NCBI GenBank assembly: GCA_036258055.1
Contig: DATAEK010000118.1
Coordinates: 22,841 to 86,840, forward strand
DNA from: DATAEK01 sp036258055
Lineage (GTDB): Bacteria > Acidobacteriota > Vicinamibacteria > Vicinamibacterales > 2-12-FULL-66-21
DNA: 64,000 bases
Direction of reading: 5' to 3'
Both the position numbers and the translations under genes were made by a program. This document shows, piece by piece, positions 51,570 to 60,377 of the stretch (position 1 is the first letter of the stretch; the number at the start of each line of letters is the position of its first letter). The notes below the pieces were generated by a model, which worked only from the letters and a program-made list of their open reading frames with translations, was not told where the DNA came from and did no database searches.

Positions 51570-52715
51570 TCAGAACGTTTGCCGCGCGACCCACTCACGA
51601 AACAGCGAGTCGACGACGACGTGACGATCGCCCTCGCGGGCGAGGATGTCTTCCCGGACCAGCGCCGCGAGCGACGCCTGGACCGTGGAGCTCCCGCTCA
51701 GGCGGTACCGGGCGCGGACGTCGGCGGACAGCAGCTCGCGGCCGTCCTCGAGCACCGCGGCGCGGAGCGCGCCGCGCTGCGCGAGCGTCAGCTTCTGCCA
51801 CGCGACTTCGAAGAGCGTCTCGTGCTCCCCGAGCAGCCGTCTCAGGGTTGCGTGGAGATCGTCGAGGTCCGCCGTCCGCCGGCCGTCCGCGCGGGCATCG
51901 TCCCAGACTTCGTGCGCGAGCCGCTGGACATCATACGGGAGGTTCCCGGCGAGCTCGATGATCGCAGCGCCGAGACCCGCGACGGCGCGAATGCCGCTCG
52001 AGCGGAATCGGCTTTCCACGAACGCCGCGAACCGATCCGCGGGAATCTTCTGGAGCCGCATCACCGGTCCCGCCTTGTAGAACGGACGGCTTCGACCAAG
52101 CATCCGCTCCATGAGCGTTGGTTCCGACCCGGAGAAGACGTAACCCACGTCACGCTGCTGCTGCACTGCCGCGCGCAGCGCATGCTCGACGCTGCCGCCG
52201 TTGAACGCGCCGATCGCCTGAAACTCGTCGAGTGCGATGGCCATGCGTCGGCCCCGCATCTGGGCAATCCGGCCGGGCAGCCCGAAGACCTGCTCGGCAA
52301 GGTGCGAGACGTCGCGATCCGTACGCGCCGCCGGGAAGGAAACGGCGATGCGGCCCCGACCCGCCGGTTGTGGCTCGACGTGCACTTCGTGTCGGATGTT
52401 GGAGAGCAGGTCGCGCAGCCAGGTCCGCGCCCGATCGAGCCGGGTTTCACTGGACACGAGCGCCCTCGCGTACCCTTCGAGGAACGCGACGTACGAGCTG
52501 TAGCTGCTGACCGTGACCTCGACCGTCAGTGCGCCGCGGCGCGCCGCGGCGCGCAGCGCCTGTCGGACCAGCGACGACTTGCCATACCGGCGCGGGGAGA
52601 TGAGGAAGACTTTCTGGCCGGCCTGGAGATCGCCGCTGAGCCGGTCGAGCTCCTCCTCGCGATCGGCGAACGCGGAGGACGGAACGATCTCGCCGTAGAC
52701 GAAGGGGTTGGTCAA
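51570..52715 (-). CDS. AAA/STAND-like P-loop ATPase
   Basis: A 381-residue ATPase of the archaeal-ATPase-like group (PF01637/AAA type). Walker A variant SPRRYGKSS at 40-48, Walker B MAIALDEFQ near 160, a sensor-like YVFSGSEPTLM near 190, and a C-terminal winged helix (ARYRLSGSSTVQASLAALVREDILAREGDRHVVV in pieces). No nuclease or TM segment is visible, so it may be a regulator or unknown NTPase. First gene of the minus-strand run that includes the MFS and acyltransferase. A palindrome and a heptamer array lie in front of its start. Confidence 0.8.
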   Translation of the reverse strand: MTNPFVYGEIVPSSAFADREEELDRLSGDLQAGQKVFLISPRRYGKSSLVRQALRAAARRGALTVEVTVSSYSSYVAFLEGYARALVSSETRLDRARTWLRDLLSNIRHEVHVEPQPAGRGRIAVSFPAARTDRDVSHLAEQVFGLPGRIAQMRGRRMAIALDEFQAIGAFNGGSVEHALRAAVQQQRDVGYVFSGSEPTLMERMLGRSRPFYKAGPVMRLQKIPADRFAAFVESRFRSSGIRAVAGLGAAIIELAGNLPYDVQRLAHEVWDDARADGRRTADLDDLHATLRRLLGEHETLFEVAWQKLTLAQRGALRAAVLEDGRELLSADVRARYRLSGSSTVQASLAALVREDILAREGDRHVVVDSLFREWVARQTF

Positions 52716-52738
52716 GGCCGTGAGGGCTGATCCATGTC

Positions 52739-52849
52739 GCTGTCCGTCGTCCGCCGTTCCGCTGTGCGCTGTCCGCTGAGTGCTGATGCGTGTTGCTGGC
52801 CGCGCTCCGCGATTCGGCGCCCGACCGGGGGCAGCGGATCGCGGAAAGC
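52739..52849. repeat. Flipping heptamer array GCTGTCC / GCGGAxx
   Basis: Left part GCTGTCC, GTCGTCC, GCCGTTCC, GCTGTGC, GCTGTCC, GCTGAGT and GCTGATG. Right part GCGGATC, GCGGAAA (52834-52847). GTCC/TTCCGC on the left pairs with GCGGA on the right. Same family as 13054-13130. Confidence 0.7.
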
Positions 52850-52881
52850 GACCGGCGAAGCGCCCTTCGAGCTCTGGGACT

Positions 52882-52926
52882 CCGTTACGTTATCTGCCGT
52901 ATCGATTACGGATATTAACGTAACGG
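52882..52926. promoter_or_regulatory. 45-bp nested palindrome at M28 stop
   Basis: Outer arms CCGTTACGTTA (52882-52892) and TAACGTAACGG (52916-52926) match perfectly; inner arms CCGTA (52897-52901) and TACGG (52907-52911) form a second inverted repeat around TCGAT. The stop codon of the M28 gene (52915-52917) lies inside the right arm. It is AT-richer than the flanks. Lies about 165 nt upstream of the AAA ATPase start. It could be an operator for that promoter, a transcription end hairpin or an integrase/recombinase site; no protein partner can be named. Confidence 0.6.
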
Positions 52927-55224
52927 GGCCGAGTCGGCAACCGGCGCGGTCAGCGCCCAGCTCGCGGCGGCGCCCCACACCGCATGGTCCTGCGGAATCC
53001 AGGCAGGCAGGCTTTGCCAGCCTTCGCCGCCTGGGAACCGCGTCGAAGTGGCGACGACCACGACTTCGGTCAGCCGGGGCGCGGCCGCGGTGGGAAAGCT
53101 GGCACGAAAGAGCACGCCTTCAGCCGGTAACGCGACGTAGACGGCCGTCCACCGTCCGAGGCGCATCAGGCCCGGCAAGTTGTGGCGGGCTGGGACCAGA
53201 CCAGCAGGCAGCACGAACGAGACGGTGATCCCCGGGTGCTGCGGGGTCACAGTGACGGACAGCTCGATACCACCCGCGACCGGCTCACGCGTGATCGGAC
53301 CGAGGGAGACTGGCGGCGGACCAATCGACGGCCCGCTCGTTCGGAACACGAACGGCTGAGGCAAACGCCCCCACGGAATGCCCGCCACCGGCGCACTCGA
53401 CTCGAGTGTCCAGCCGCCAGGTGCACCCACACCGAGATCGAGTCCCGGCTCGAGCGACGCAACCTCCCACGTGGCGATGCCGGCGGATCCGTTCTGCAGC
53501 GCGCGGACGTAGCGTCGCAGCGGCTGGTCATGTGTGTACGCGGGCGCGCGGTACGCGAGTGCTGCGGCAACGGCGACAGTCATCAGACAGAGTGCCGTCA
53601 CGGCCGACGGCCTGAGCAACGGGCGCGTCGTCGCGATCACCGCGATGAACGGCGGCGCGAGCATGAGCCCGGCCGAGCTCATGATCGCTGCGTAGACGAA
53701 GACCGGGGTGACGATCGGCAGCCGCCCGAGAACCGCCACGATGAAACGCATCAAGTCGACGGTGTCGCGGAGCCACAGCGTTCCCGCGACGGCCAGGACG
53801 ACGACCGACGCGGCGCGGACCCAGGGCTCGCCCGGCAGCGGTGCAAACGTCAACAGGATGCCGGCCGTGAGCAGCGGCAACGTCCAGAGATACGCCGCGC
53901 CGGGCAGCAGCCAGAGCGCGATGCTCGCGAGCACGATCCACAGCGGCAGCGCGACCGTCCATGCGACGACCGGATGCCGAAGACCGTGCGCGCGGGGTGG
54001 CAGCCACTGTCCCAGCCGGCTCATGCACCAGCCCGCCGTGACACCAACCGCCAGCATCAGGACGAACAGACGATCCGGGTGCGCGTACCACGGGTGATAC
54101 ACCTCGCGCGCCGCCCGAAGCGCCCAGGTCACGCCGATCATCGCGAGCACGACCACGACCGAGGCGACGATCGACCAGGCGATTGTCATGAGCCACCGGC
54201 CCAGTCCAGCCGTTCGAATGGCCGCCGCCGTCGTCCTGACCCACGCAATCACGCCGAGCACCAGCGCCAGCGCGGTCAGACTCGAGGATGCCACAGGGCC
54301 GTAGCTGACCGCGGTGACGCCGCCGAGATCGAAATACGTCGGCGTGACGGGCGATCGCGCGGTGATGTCGATCGTGTCGAATGCGGCGAGGAGCGAGCTG
54401 AGGTTCTCTCCGGTGTCGGTGAGGGTCCGGGACGACAACCGCTCGGGCGTGTCGCGCGCAGTGTGATACGCGTAGCTGTCGCCCACGGGCGCGAAGTTCA
54501 GGCCCGGAATGTCCTGTCGCTTGATGATCGAGAAATCCGTATCGTTGGGCAGCCGCTTGTAGATCTCGATCGCGAATGAGGCGCCGCGAGGGTGGGGCGC
54601 GCGGCGTGCCCACGGCCCGACGATCCAACCGTTGGCCGGGCCGGTCTCGAAGAGCAGCGCCGGCCCGTCCGATCCCGCGGCCTCGACCTGGAGATAGGCT
54701 TTCAGGCGCCGCGTGACCTCGCGATCCGTCATCAGCGCCGCCGCACCCATGAGGCCCGCTTCCTCGCCATCGGTCACGAGGACCATGAGCGTCCACGGCC
54801 GATTCGGTCGCGCGGCGTAAACGCGCGCGGCCTCGAGCACCACGGCCACCCCGAGCCCATCGTCGGCCGCGCCCGGCGCTTCCGGAGCCGAATCGTAGTG
54901 CGCCACGAGCCCGAGCGCGTCGCTCCGCGAGCCTTGCAGCGTCGCGATGACGTTCGCGACCCGCGCCGTCCTGCCGAGCTCGGGCCGCCGCGCATCGGCC
55001 TCCTGCACGCGCACGTCGAACCCGTACAACTGCAGTTGATCGACGACGTACGCGCGCGCGCGCGCGTTTTCGGGAGTTCCAATCGCGCGGCTGCCGATGG
55101 TGCCCGCGAGCATGCTCACATGGGCCCGCGCATTCGATTCCGAAAAGAGCAACGGCTCTCGCCTGCACCCCGCGAGCACCAGCGACACGACAACCATCAG
55201 GACCGAGCTCAGGAGACGACGCAT
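52915..55224 (-). CDS. M28 family peptidase lipoprotein with membrane domain
   Basis: A 769-residue protein. A lipobox LVLAGC (Cys20) suggests lipoprotein processing. The M28 catalytic domain (about 30-290) shows His109 in AHYDS, Asp near 121 in GAADDGLG, Glu154-155 in DGEEAG, and the final His in YAYHTARDTPERL. Eight or nine TM helices (about 330-560) and a soluble C-terminal domain follow, as in ER-type metallopeptidases such as ERMP1. It removes N-terminal amino acids from peptides. The gene lies 21 nt behind hisA and may be read through from the his operon. Confidence 0.88.
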   Translation of the reverse strand: MRRLLSSVLMVVVSLVLAGCRREPLLFSESNARAHVSMLAGTIGSRAIGTPENARARAYVVDQLQLYGFDVRVQEADARRPELGRTARVANVIATLQGSRSDALGLVAHYDSAPEAPGAADDGLGVAVVLEAARVYAARPNRPWTLMVLVTDGEEAGLMGAAALMTDREVTRRLKAYLQVEAAGSDGPALLFETGPANGWIVGPWARRAPHPRGASFAIEIYKRLPNDTDFSIIKRQDIPGLNFAPVGDSYAYHTARDTPERLSSRTLTDTGENLSSLLAAFDTIDITARSPVTPTYFDLGGVTAVSYGPVASSSLTALALVLGVIAWVRTTAAAIRTAGLGRWLMTIAWSIVASVVVVLAMIGVTWALRAAREVYHPWYAHPDRLFVLMLAVGVTAGWCMSRLGQWLPPRAHGLRHPVVAWTVALPLWIVLASIALWLLPGAAYLWTLPLLTAGILLTFAPLPGEPWVRAASVVVLAVAGTLWLRDTVDLMRFIVAVLGRLPIVTPVFVYAAIMSSAGLMLAPPFIAVIATTRPLLRPSAVTALCLMTVAVAAALAYRAPAYTHDQPLRRYVRALQNGSAGIATWEVASLEPGLDLGVGAPGGWTLESSAPVAGIPWGRLPQPFVFRTSGPSIGPPPVSLGPITREPVAGGIELSVTVTPQHPGITVSFVLPAGLVPARHNLPGLMRLGRWTAVYVALPAEGVLFRASFPTAAAPRLTEVVVVATSTRFPGGEGWQSLPAWIPQDHAVWGAAASWALTAPVADSAPLR

Positions 55225-55245
55225 GGAGGGTCAGAGTAGCAAAAG

Positions 55246-55929
55246 TCAGGAGGCTCCTAACGTGATCCTTCCGGTGTACAGCGCCATGCCGACGACGGCA
55301 TCGACCTTCATCGCATCGAGCGCCTTCACCTCTTCCATCGTCGTGATCCCGCCTGCCGCGGTGACGCGGCGTGTTGTCGCCTGCCTGATCTCCTCGATCG
55401 CGTGCAGATCCGTGCCTTGCATGAGCCCTTCGCGATCGACGTTGGTGAAGAGAAACTCGCTCACGAACGGGTCGAGTGCCTGCATGGCTTCAACCGGACC
55501 GCAGGGCACCTGCGTGCGCCAGCCGTGGATGACAACCCGGCCGCCCCGCGTGTCGACCGCCGCGATCAGCCGCTCGAGCCCCACGGCCTCCGAGAGCTGC
55601 GCCGCGAAGTCGACGTCCACTCCGCGTTCGGTGAAGAGCGCCGATCCCGCGATGACGTTCGTGGCGCCAAGACCGAGCACCTCGCGGGCGCGCTCGATAC
55701 TCCGGATGCCGCCTCCGACACGGCAGGGCAGCTCGTGACAGATTCGCGCGACCAGATCGGCGTTGTCGCCGACGCCCTTGGCCGCATCGAGATCGATCAG
55801 CTGGACCTTCGGCTGGCCGGTCAATCGCCGGATCCACGCGTCGATGTCGCTGGTTTCAATTATCAGCTTCTCACCCTGCACGAGCTGCACGATGCGTCCG
55901 CCCTGAAGGTCGATGGATGGGATGAGCAT
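55246..55929 (-). CDS. hisA: Phosphoribosylformimino-5-aminoimidazole carboxamide ribotide isomerase
   Basis: Isomerises ProFAR to PRFAR in histidine synthesis. A 227-residue TIM barrel with catalytic Asp7 in IPSIDLQGG and Asp near 127 in AAVDTRGG. LIDLDAAKG, VGGGIRS and FTNVDREGLMQG are the phosphate-binding/halves repeats. It follows hisF with a 9-nt gap, last his gene of the operon. hisA and hisF are present in the reverse of the more common A-F order. Confidence 0.95.
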   Translation of the reverse strand: MLIPSIDLQGGRIVQLVQGEKLIIETSDIDAWIRRLTGQPKVQLIDLDAAKGVGDNADLVARICHELPCRVGGGIRSIERAREVLGLGATNVIAGSALFTERGVDVDFAAQLSEAVGLERLIAAVDTRGGRVVIHGWRTQVPCGPVEAMQALDPFVSEFLFTNVDREGLMQGTDLHAIEEIRQATTRRVTAAGGITTMEEVKALDAMKVDAVVGMALYTGRITLGAS

Positions 55930-55938
55930 GGATGTGGA

Positions 55939-56697
55939 TCACACGAGGCGAACAGGCACGCCGCGTTCGTGGAGAAATTGCTTCAATTCGGCGACCGGGT
56001 GTTCGGAGAAGTGAAAGACCGACGCCGCGAGCGCCGCGTCCGCGCGGCCAGCCGTGAAGACCTCGGCGAAATGTTCAAACGTCCCGGCGCCACCAGACGC
56101 GATGACCGGGATGGAGACTGCAGTGGAGACCGCTGCTGTCAATTCGCAGTCGAAGCCCGAGCGAGTGCCGTCGCGATCGATCGAGGTCAGCAGGATCTCG
56201 CCGGCGCCGCGCGATTCCGCTTCGCGGCTCCACTCGACGGCCTCGCGGTCCGCCGCGACAGTGGCACTTCGTGAAAACACCGGAAACCGATCGCCGTGAC
56301 GTTTTGCGTCGATGGCGACGACAACCGCTTGGCTGCCGTAGCGTGATGCGAGCCTCGTGAGGAGCGACGGGTCCGCGAGTGCCGCGCTGTTGAGGCTGAC
56401 CTTGTCCGCACCCGCCTCGATCGCGGCGGCGGCGTCATCCTCGCTGCGGATGCCGCCCCCGACCGCGAGCGGGATGAAGAGCTGCGCGGAGACGTGGCGG
56501 ATCGTCGTTTCGAGCGCGCGCCGCCCCTCGTTCGTAGCCGTGACGTCGAGGATGACCACTTCATCGATGCCTTCCGCGTTGTAGCGGGCGGCCAGCTCCG
56601 CGGGATCCCCGGCGGTCCGCAGGCCCTCGAATCGCACGCCTTTCACGACTCGTCCGGCGCGGACGTCGAGGCACGCGATGATGCGCTTCGACAGCAT
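55939..56697 (-). CDS. hisF: Imidazole glycerol phosphate synthase cyclase subunit
   Basis: With HisH forms IGP synthase. A 252-residue barrel with catalytic Asp11 in IIACLDVRAGRVVKG, the VAVGGGIRSEDDA phosphate site near 80, and DRDGTRSGFD near 180. Asp near 130 lies in VVVAIDAKRHG. It closely follows hisH (4-nt gap), matching the glutaminase-cyclase pairing. Confidence 0.96.
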   Translation of the reverse strand: MLSKRIIACLDVRAGRVVKGVRFEGLRTAGDPAELAARYNAEGIDEVVILDVTATNEGRRALETTIRHVSAQLFIPLAVGGGIRSEDDAAAAIEAGADKVSLNSAALADPSLLTRLASRYGSQAVVVAIDAKRHGDRFPVFSRSATVAADREAVEWSREAESRGAGEILLTSIDRDGTRSGFDCELTAAVSTAVSIPVIASGGAGTFEHFAEVFTAGRADAALAASVFHFSEHPVAELKQFLHERGVPVRLV

Positions 56698-56701
56698 GCG
56701 C

Positions 56702-57334
56702 TCAGGATCCCGGGGCGATCGCGACCGCCGGCCGCGTGGCCTTCACTATGTCGAGAAAATTACTGAGCAACCGGATGCCGGCATCCCCGGATTTCTCCGG
56801 ATGAAACTGCACGCCGACGATTCCATCGCGCTCGACGACCGCCGCAAACAGCGCACCGTGCGTGGTGGAGGCGACACAGGCGTCGGTCACGGGCGCTGCG
56901 TACGAGTGCGTGAAGTACATCTGCGTGCCGTCCGGAATGCCCGACAGGAGCCGGGAGGTCCGGATGATCGAGAGCGAGTTCCAGCCGACATGCGGGATCT
57001 TTACCGTTTCGGGCAGCCGGTGGCACCTCCCGCTCATCGCACCGAGCCCGCGACAGTCCGGGGCTTCCTCGCTGCCGTCGAACAGCCACTGAAGGCCAAG
57101 GCAGATGCCAAAGAGGGGAGTGCCTCGCGCGATGGCATCGGCGATCGCCTGTCGCCACGCTTTGCCGAGCGACGACGTCGCGGCAAAGTGGCCGACGCCT
57201 GGAATGACAATCGCGTCGGCTGTGGTCAGGGCGGCTGGATCAGACGGCGTCACGGGAACCGCGCCGGCGGCTGCAAAACCCTTGCGCACGGAGGTCAGAT
57301 TGCCGGCGCCGTAGTCGATGAGCGCAATCTGCAC
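56702..57334 (-). CDS. hisH: Imidazole glycerol phosphate synthase glutaminase subunit
   Basis: Supplies ammonia from glutamine to HisF. A 210-residue class-I glutaminase: ALIDYGAGNL at the N-terminus, nucleophile Cys78 in GICLGLQ, catalytic His-Glu in VQFHPEKSG near 188. The GTG at 57334 was chosen; the longer in-frame extension has no homology and overlaps hisB. It follows hisB by 2 nt. Confidence 0.94.
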   Translation of the reverse strand: MQIALIDYGAGNLTSVRKGFAAAGAVPVTPSDPAALTTADAIVIPGVGHFAATSSLGKAWRQAIADAIARGTPLFGICLGLQWLFDGSEEAPDCRGLGAMSGRCHRLPETVKIPHVGWNSLSIIRTSRLLSGIPDGTQMYFTHSYAAPVTDACVASTTHGALFAAVVERDGIVGVQFHPEKSGDAGIRLLSNFLDIVKATRPAVAIAPGS

Positions 57335-57336
57335 GG

Positions 57337-57924
57337 CTACAACAGTCCTTTGGTGCTGGGCAGCATGCGCGCGAGCCGTCGATCCTTCGCAACCGCCACC
57401 CGGAGCGCCCGGGCGAACGCCTTGAAGAGCGCTTCGATCTGGTGATGACTCGATCGTCCGTACAACACTTTGACGTGTACGTTTGCACGCGCGCCCTGTG
57501 CGAAGCCCGCGAAGAAATCGTCGACGAGCTCCGCCTGCAGATCGCCGACGCTCTTCACGCGCAGCCGCAGGTCGACGGCGGCGTGAACGCGTCCGCTCAG
57601 GTCGATCGCCGCGACGCCAAGTGTCTCGTCCATGGGCATCACGAAATAGCCGGCGCGGTTGATCCCGCGCCGGGTACCGAGCGCCCTGGCGACGGCCTCT
57701 CCGAACGCGATGCCGACGTCTTCGACCGTATGATGCTGATCGACGTCGAGATCCCCAATCGCGTCGATCGTCAGATCGAAACCACCGTGCCGCGCGACCA
57801 GCTCCAGCATGTGGTCGAAGAACCGGATGCCCGTGCGGATGTCGTAGCGACCCGTCCCGTCGAGGTTCAGCTTCAACGCGATCGACGTTTCCGTGGTCGT
57901 TCGCCGGATCACGGTCTTTCGCAC
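57337..57924 (-). CDS. hisB: Imidazoleglycerol-phosphate dehydratase
   Basis: Dehydrates IGP to imidazole acetol phosphate. A 195-residue monofunctional HisB (no phosphatase domain). Seen: FFDHMLELVARHGGFDL, the manganese motif HHTVEDVG, and RSSHHQIEALFKAFARAL near the end. Its start lies 16 nt inside the 3' end of hisC. Confidence 0.95.
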   Translation of the reverse strand: MRKTVIRRTTTETSIALKLNLDGTGRYDIRTGIRFFDHMLELVARHGGFDLTIDAIGDLDVDQHHTVEDVGIAFGEAVARALGTRRGINRAGYFVMPMDETLGVAAIDLSGRVHAAVDLRLRVKSVGDLQAELVDDFFAGFAQGARANVHVKVLYGRSSHHQIEALFKAFARALRVAVAKDRRLARMLPSTKGLL

Positions 57925-58958
57925 AGAATCTCCTCGAGCGCGCTGATGCAGGCGGTTGTGTGCTCGACGACCCCGGTCGTGATCCGGACGCAGCCATCGC
58001 AGCCTGGATCGCGGGATCGGTCGCGCACGTAGATTTCTCGTGCCGCGAGCGCCTTGATCACCGACGGGGCACTCATCCCGAAGTTGACCAGCACGAAGTT
58101 CGCGGCGCTTCGCCAGTAGCCCACCCGCAGCCGGTCGAGCGCGGCGTAGAGCAACTCACGCGATCGACACACCTGATCGAGATACCACATCCGATATTCC
58201 TCGTCGGCAACGGCGATTGGCAGCGCGATGGCGGCGCACGCGTTGATGCTGTAGGGCGGCACGATTCGCCGGATCGGCGTCAGCGTTCCGACGGCTGAAA
58301 CGAGCGCACCGGCCCTGAGAGCCGCAAGACCGTAGGCTTTGGCAAACGTGCGGCCGACGACGATGTTCGGGAGCTCGGGCATGTCAGGGCTGCCGATGAG
58401 CGTGTCGCCCGAAAAATCCGCGTAGGCCTCGTCCACGAAGATCGACGCGGCCGGCGCAGCCCGGGCGATGGTGAGGAGTGCCTCTCTCGGGATCAGCTGA
58501 CCGGTCGGATTGTTCGGGTTGGTGAGAAAAATGACCTTCGTGCGGGGTCCTATCGCGCTCAGCACGTCGTCGAGTGGAAACCGGAAATCCGCTCCCAGCG
58601 TGACCTCGATCACGCGGCCGCCCAGCGCATCGGTACAGGCGGCGTACATGTCGAACGCGGGCACCACGACGATGGCCTCGTACGGCGAGTCTGCCGGGCT
58701 CCCGCGGAGCGCGGCGATGGCGGTTGCCAGGATGCCTTCGTCGAGCCCGTTAGTCAGCAGCACCTGGTCCTCAGCCACCCCAAGACGATCGGCACACGCG
58801 CGGACGGCAGCATCGTAGTCTGGATAGAACGCCGCTTCTTCGCGCGACAAACGCTGGAGGGCTTCGATGACCTTCGGCGAGCAGCCGGCCGTGTTCTCGT
58901 TCAAATGCAGCCGCAGTCCGGCCGACGGCGTCAGCACACGTTCGTACTCGTAGGTCAT
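57909..58958 (-). CDS. hisC: Histidinol-phosphate aminotransferase
   Basis: PLP-dependent aminotransferase of fold type I; 349 residues. Seen: LHLNENTAG, FLTNPNNPTGQ near 145, FVDEAYADFSG near 174, and the Schiff-base lysine Lys207 in RTFAKAYGLAALRAG, with an Arg in the C-terminus for phosphate. The ATG at 58958 follows a GC hairpin. It overlaps hisB by 16 nt. Confidence 0.95.
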   Translation of the reverse strand: MTYEYERVLTPSAGLRLHLNENTAGCSPKVIEALQRLSREEAAFYPDYDAAVRACADRLGVAEDQVLLTNGLDEGILATAIAALRGSPADSPYEAIVVVPAFDMYAACTDALGGRVIEVTLGADFRFPLDDVLSAIGPRTKVIFLTNPNNPTGQLIPREALLTIARAAPAASIFVDEAYADFSGDTLIGSPDMPELPNIVVGRTFAKAYGLAALRAGALVSAVGTLTPIRRIVPPYSINACAAIALPIAVADEEYRMWYLDQVCRSRELLYAALDRLRVGYWRSAANFVLVNFGMSAPSVIKALAAREIYVRDRSRDPGCDGCVRITTGVVEHTTACISALEEILCERP

Positions 58959-58978
58959 GCGTGTGTCCTCGAACTAGA

Positions 58979-59000
58979 CCGGGGGGCTTCGCCCCGCGGG
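58979..59000 (-). promoter_or_regulatory. GC-rich hairpin with GAA triloop upstream of hisC
   Basis: On the minus strand: GGGGC GAA GCCCC with flanking CCGC/CCGG pairs (one mismatch), ending exactly 20 nt before the hisC ATG. The 169-bp gap between hisD and hisC also holds GC-rich sequence resembling 1225-1329, suggesting a dispersed repeat element. Same loop and distance as the DinB-gene hairpin. Confidence 0.55.
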
Positions 59001-59127
59001 ACCCTTATCGCCGTCGCTCGCGGGGCCCCCATCGCCCCGCTCCGCTTCGGCGGGCGCGCCCGCGGCGCGCTTGACCTTTGTCTGAGATGGCCTTCTCCAT
59101 GGCGCAACGCTCGTGGCCCCTGGCCCA

Positions 59128-60375
59128 TCACCCTTGAAGTCGAATCCGGAGTGACGCCGCGTGCGCCGTCAGACCTTCTGCTTCCGCGAGCGCGACGCCG
59201 GCGGGTGCGATCGTGCGCAGGCCGCGAGCCGTGATCCGCTGAAGTGTGGCGACGCGGACGAAATCCGCGCTGCTCAGGCCGCCGCGCGCCGCCGCCGCGC
59301 CGCTCGTCGGCAGCACGTGGTTCGATCCGGTGACGTAGTCGCCGCAGGCTTGTGCGCTGAAGTCACCTACGAAGACCGTGCCCGCGCGGGTCAGGCGTTT
59401 CGCGAGCGCCGCGCCATCACACACCAGGTGTTCGGGCGCGAGCCGCTGGCTCAGCTCGATCGCCTCTGTCAGCGATCGCGTCAGGACGATCCCCCCGTTC
59501 CGGCGAAGCGCAGTCGACGCTGGGCCCGTTGTCGGCAGCTGGCGCGCGATGGCGCGCGCGACCGCACGCGCCAGCCTGGCATTCGGCGTGATCAGAATGG
59601 CCCGAGCGTTCGGATCGTGTTCGGCCTGTGCGATGAGGTCGGCGGCAATCCAGTCCGGCCGGCCGGCGACCGACACGATGGCAATCTCGCTCGGACCGGC
59701 AAAGAAATCAATCGCGCAATCGGCCGCTACGCGGGCCTTCGCCGCCGCGACATAGGCGTTGCCGGGTCCGACGATCCGATCCACCCGCGGCACGGTCGCG
59801 GTACCGTAGGCGAGCGCCGCGATCGCCTGCGCGCCGCCGATGCGGAACATGCGCGTCACGCCTGCGACGCGTGCGGCGTAGAGCACCGTCGCATCCGGCC
59901 GGGGGCAGACGACGGTCACGTCACGGACGCCAGCGATGCGGGCCGGAATGGCGGTCATCAGGAGCGTGCTCGGTAACGGGTAGCGCCCGCCGGGCACGTA
60001 GCAGCCGACGCGGTCGAGCGGGATCACGCGCTGCTCGATCGTGACGCCCGGCACGGGGCTCGTCGACCATTCCCGCGGCAGCTGCTTCTTCGCGACGTGC
60101 CGGATGTGTCGCGCCGCGACGGCAATCGCGCTCCGCACGCGCGGCGGCACGCGACGCGCCGCCCGATCGAATGCCTCCGGCTCGATTTCGAGCGGTCCAT
60201 CGAACCCGTCGAGCCGGCGCGAGAGTTTCTGCACCGCGCGATCCCCGTTGCGCCGCACGTCGTCGACAATCCTTGCGACCCGACGATCGATCGCGGGGTC
60301 GGCGCCCGGCCGCCTGTCGAGCAGCGCCGCGACCGCACGCCGGTTGCCCGCGTCGATGATGCGCATCTCGAGCAT
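59128..60375 (-). CDS. hisD: Histidinol dehydrogenase
   Basis: NAD-dependent two-step oxidation of histidinol to histidine. A 415-residue zinc enzyme: PVPGVTIEQRVIPLDRVGCYVPGG near 90, RIGGAQAIAALAYGT near 170, VGPGNAYV, zinc ligands in AQAEHDPNA near 248, LAPEHL near 310, SNHVLPT and LTAHAASLRIRL at the C-terminus. The ATG at 60375 is two bases beyond the hisG stop; a longer in-frame extension lies within hisG. Confidence 0.95.
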   Translation of the reverse strand: MLEMRIIDAGNRRAVAALLDRRPGADPAIDRRVARIVDDVRRNGDRAVQKLSRRLDGFDGPLEIEPEAFDRAARRVPPRVRSAIAVAARHIRHVAKKQLPREWSTSPVPGVTIEQRVIPLDRVGCYVPGGRYPLPSTLLMTAIPARIAGVRDVTVVCPRPDATVLYAARVAGVTRMFRIGGAQAIAALAYGTATVPRVDRIVGPGNAYVAAAKARVAADCAIDFFAGPSEIAIVSVAGRPDWIAADLIAQAEHDPNARAILITPNARLARAVARAIARQLPTTGPASTALRRNGGIVLTRSLTEAIELSQRLAPEHLVCDGAALAKRLTRAGTVFVGDFSAQACGDYVTGSNHVLPTSGAAAARGGLSSADFVRVATLQRITARGLRTIAPAGVALAEAEGLTAHAASLRIRLQG

Positions 60376-60377
60376 AG

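Noticed and set aside
48936..52730. A 1264-codon open frame on the plus strand
   Set aside because: It is antisense to three clearly recognisable genes (acyltransferase, MFS, AAA ATPase). High-GC DNA leaves antisense frames open, and no homology is visible.
53182..54579. A 465-codon plus-strand ORF across the M28 gene
   Set aside because: Antisense shadow of the M28 gene; arginine-rich composition, no domain.
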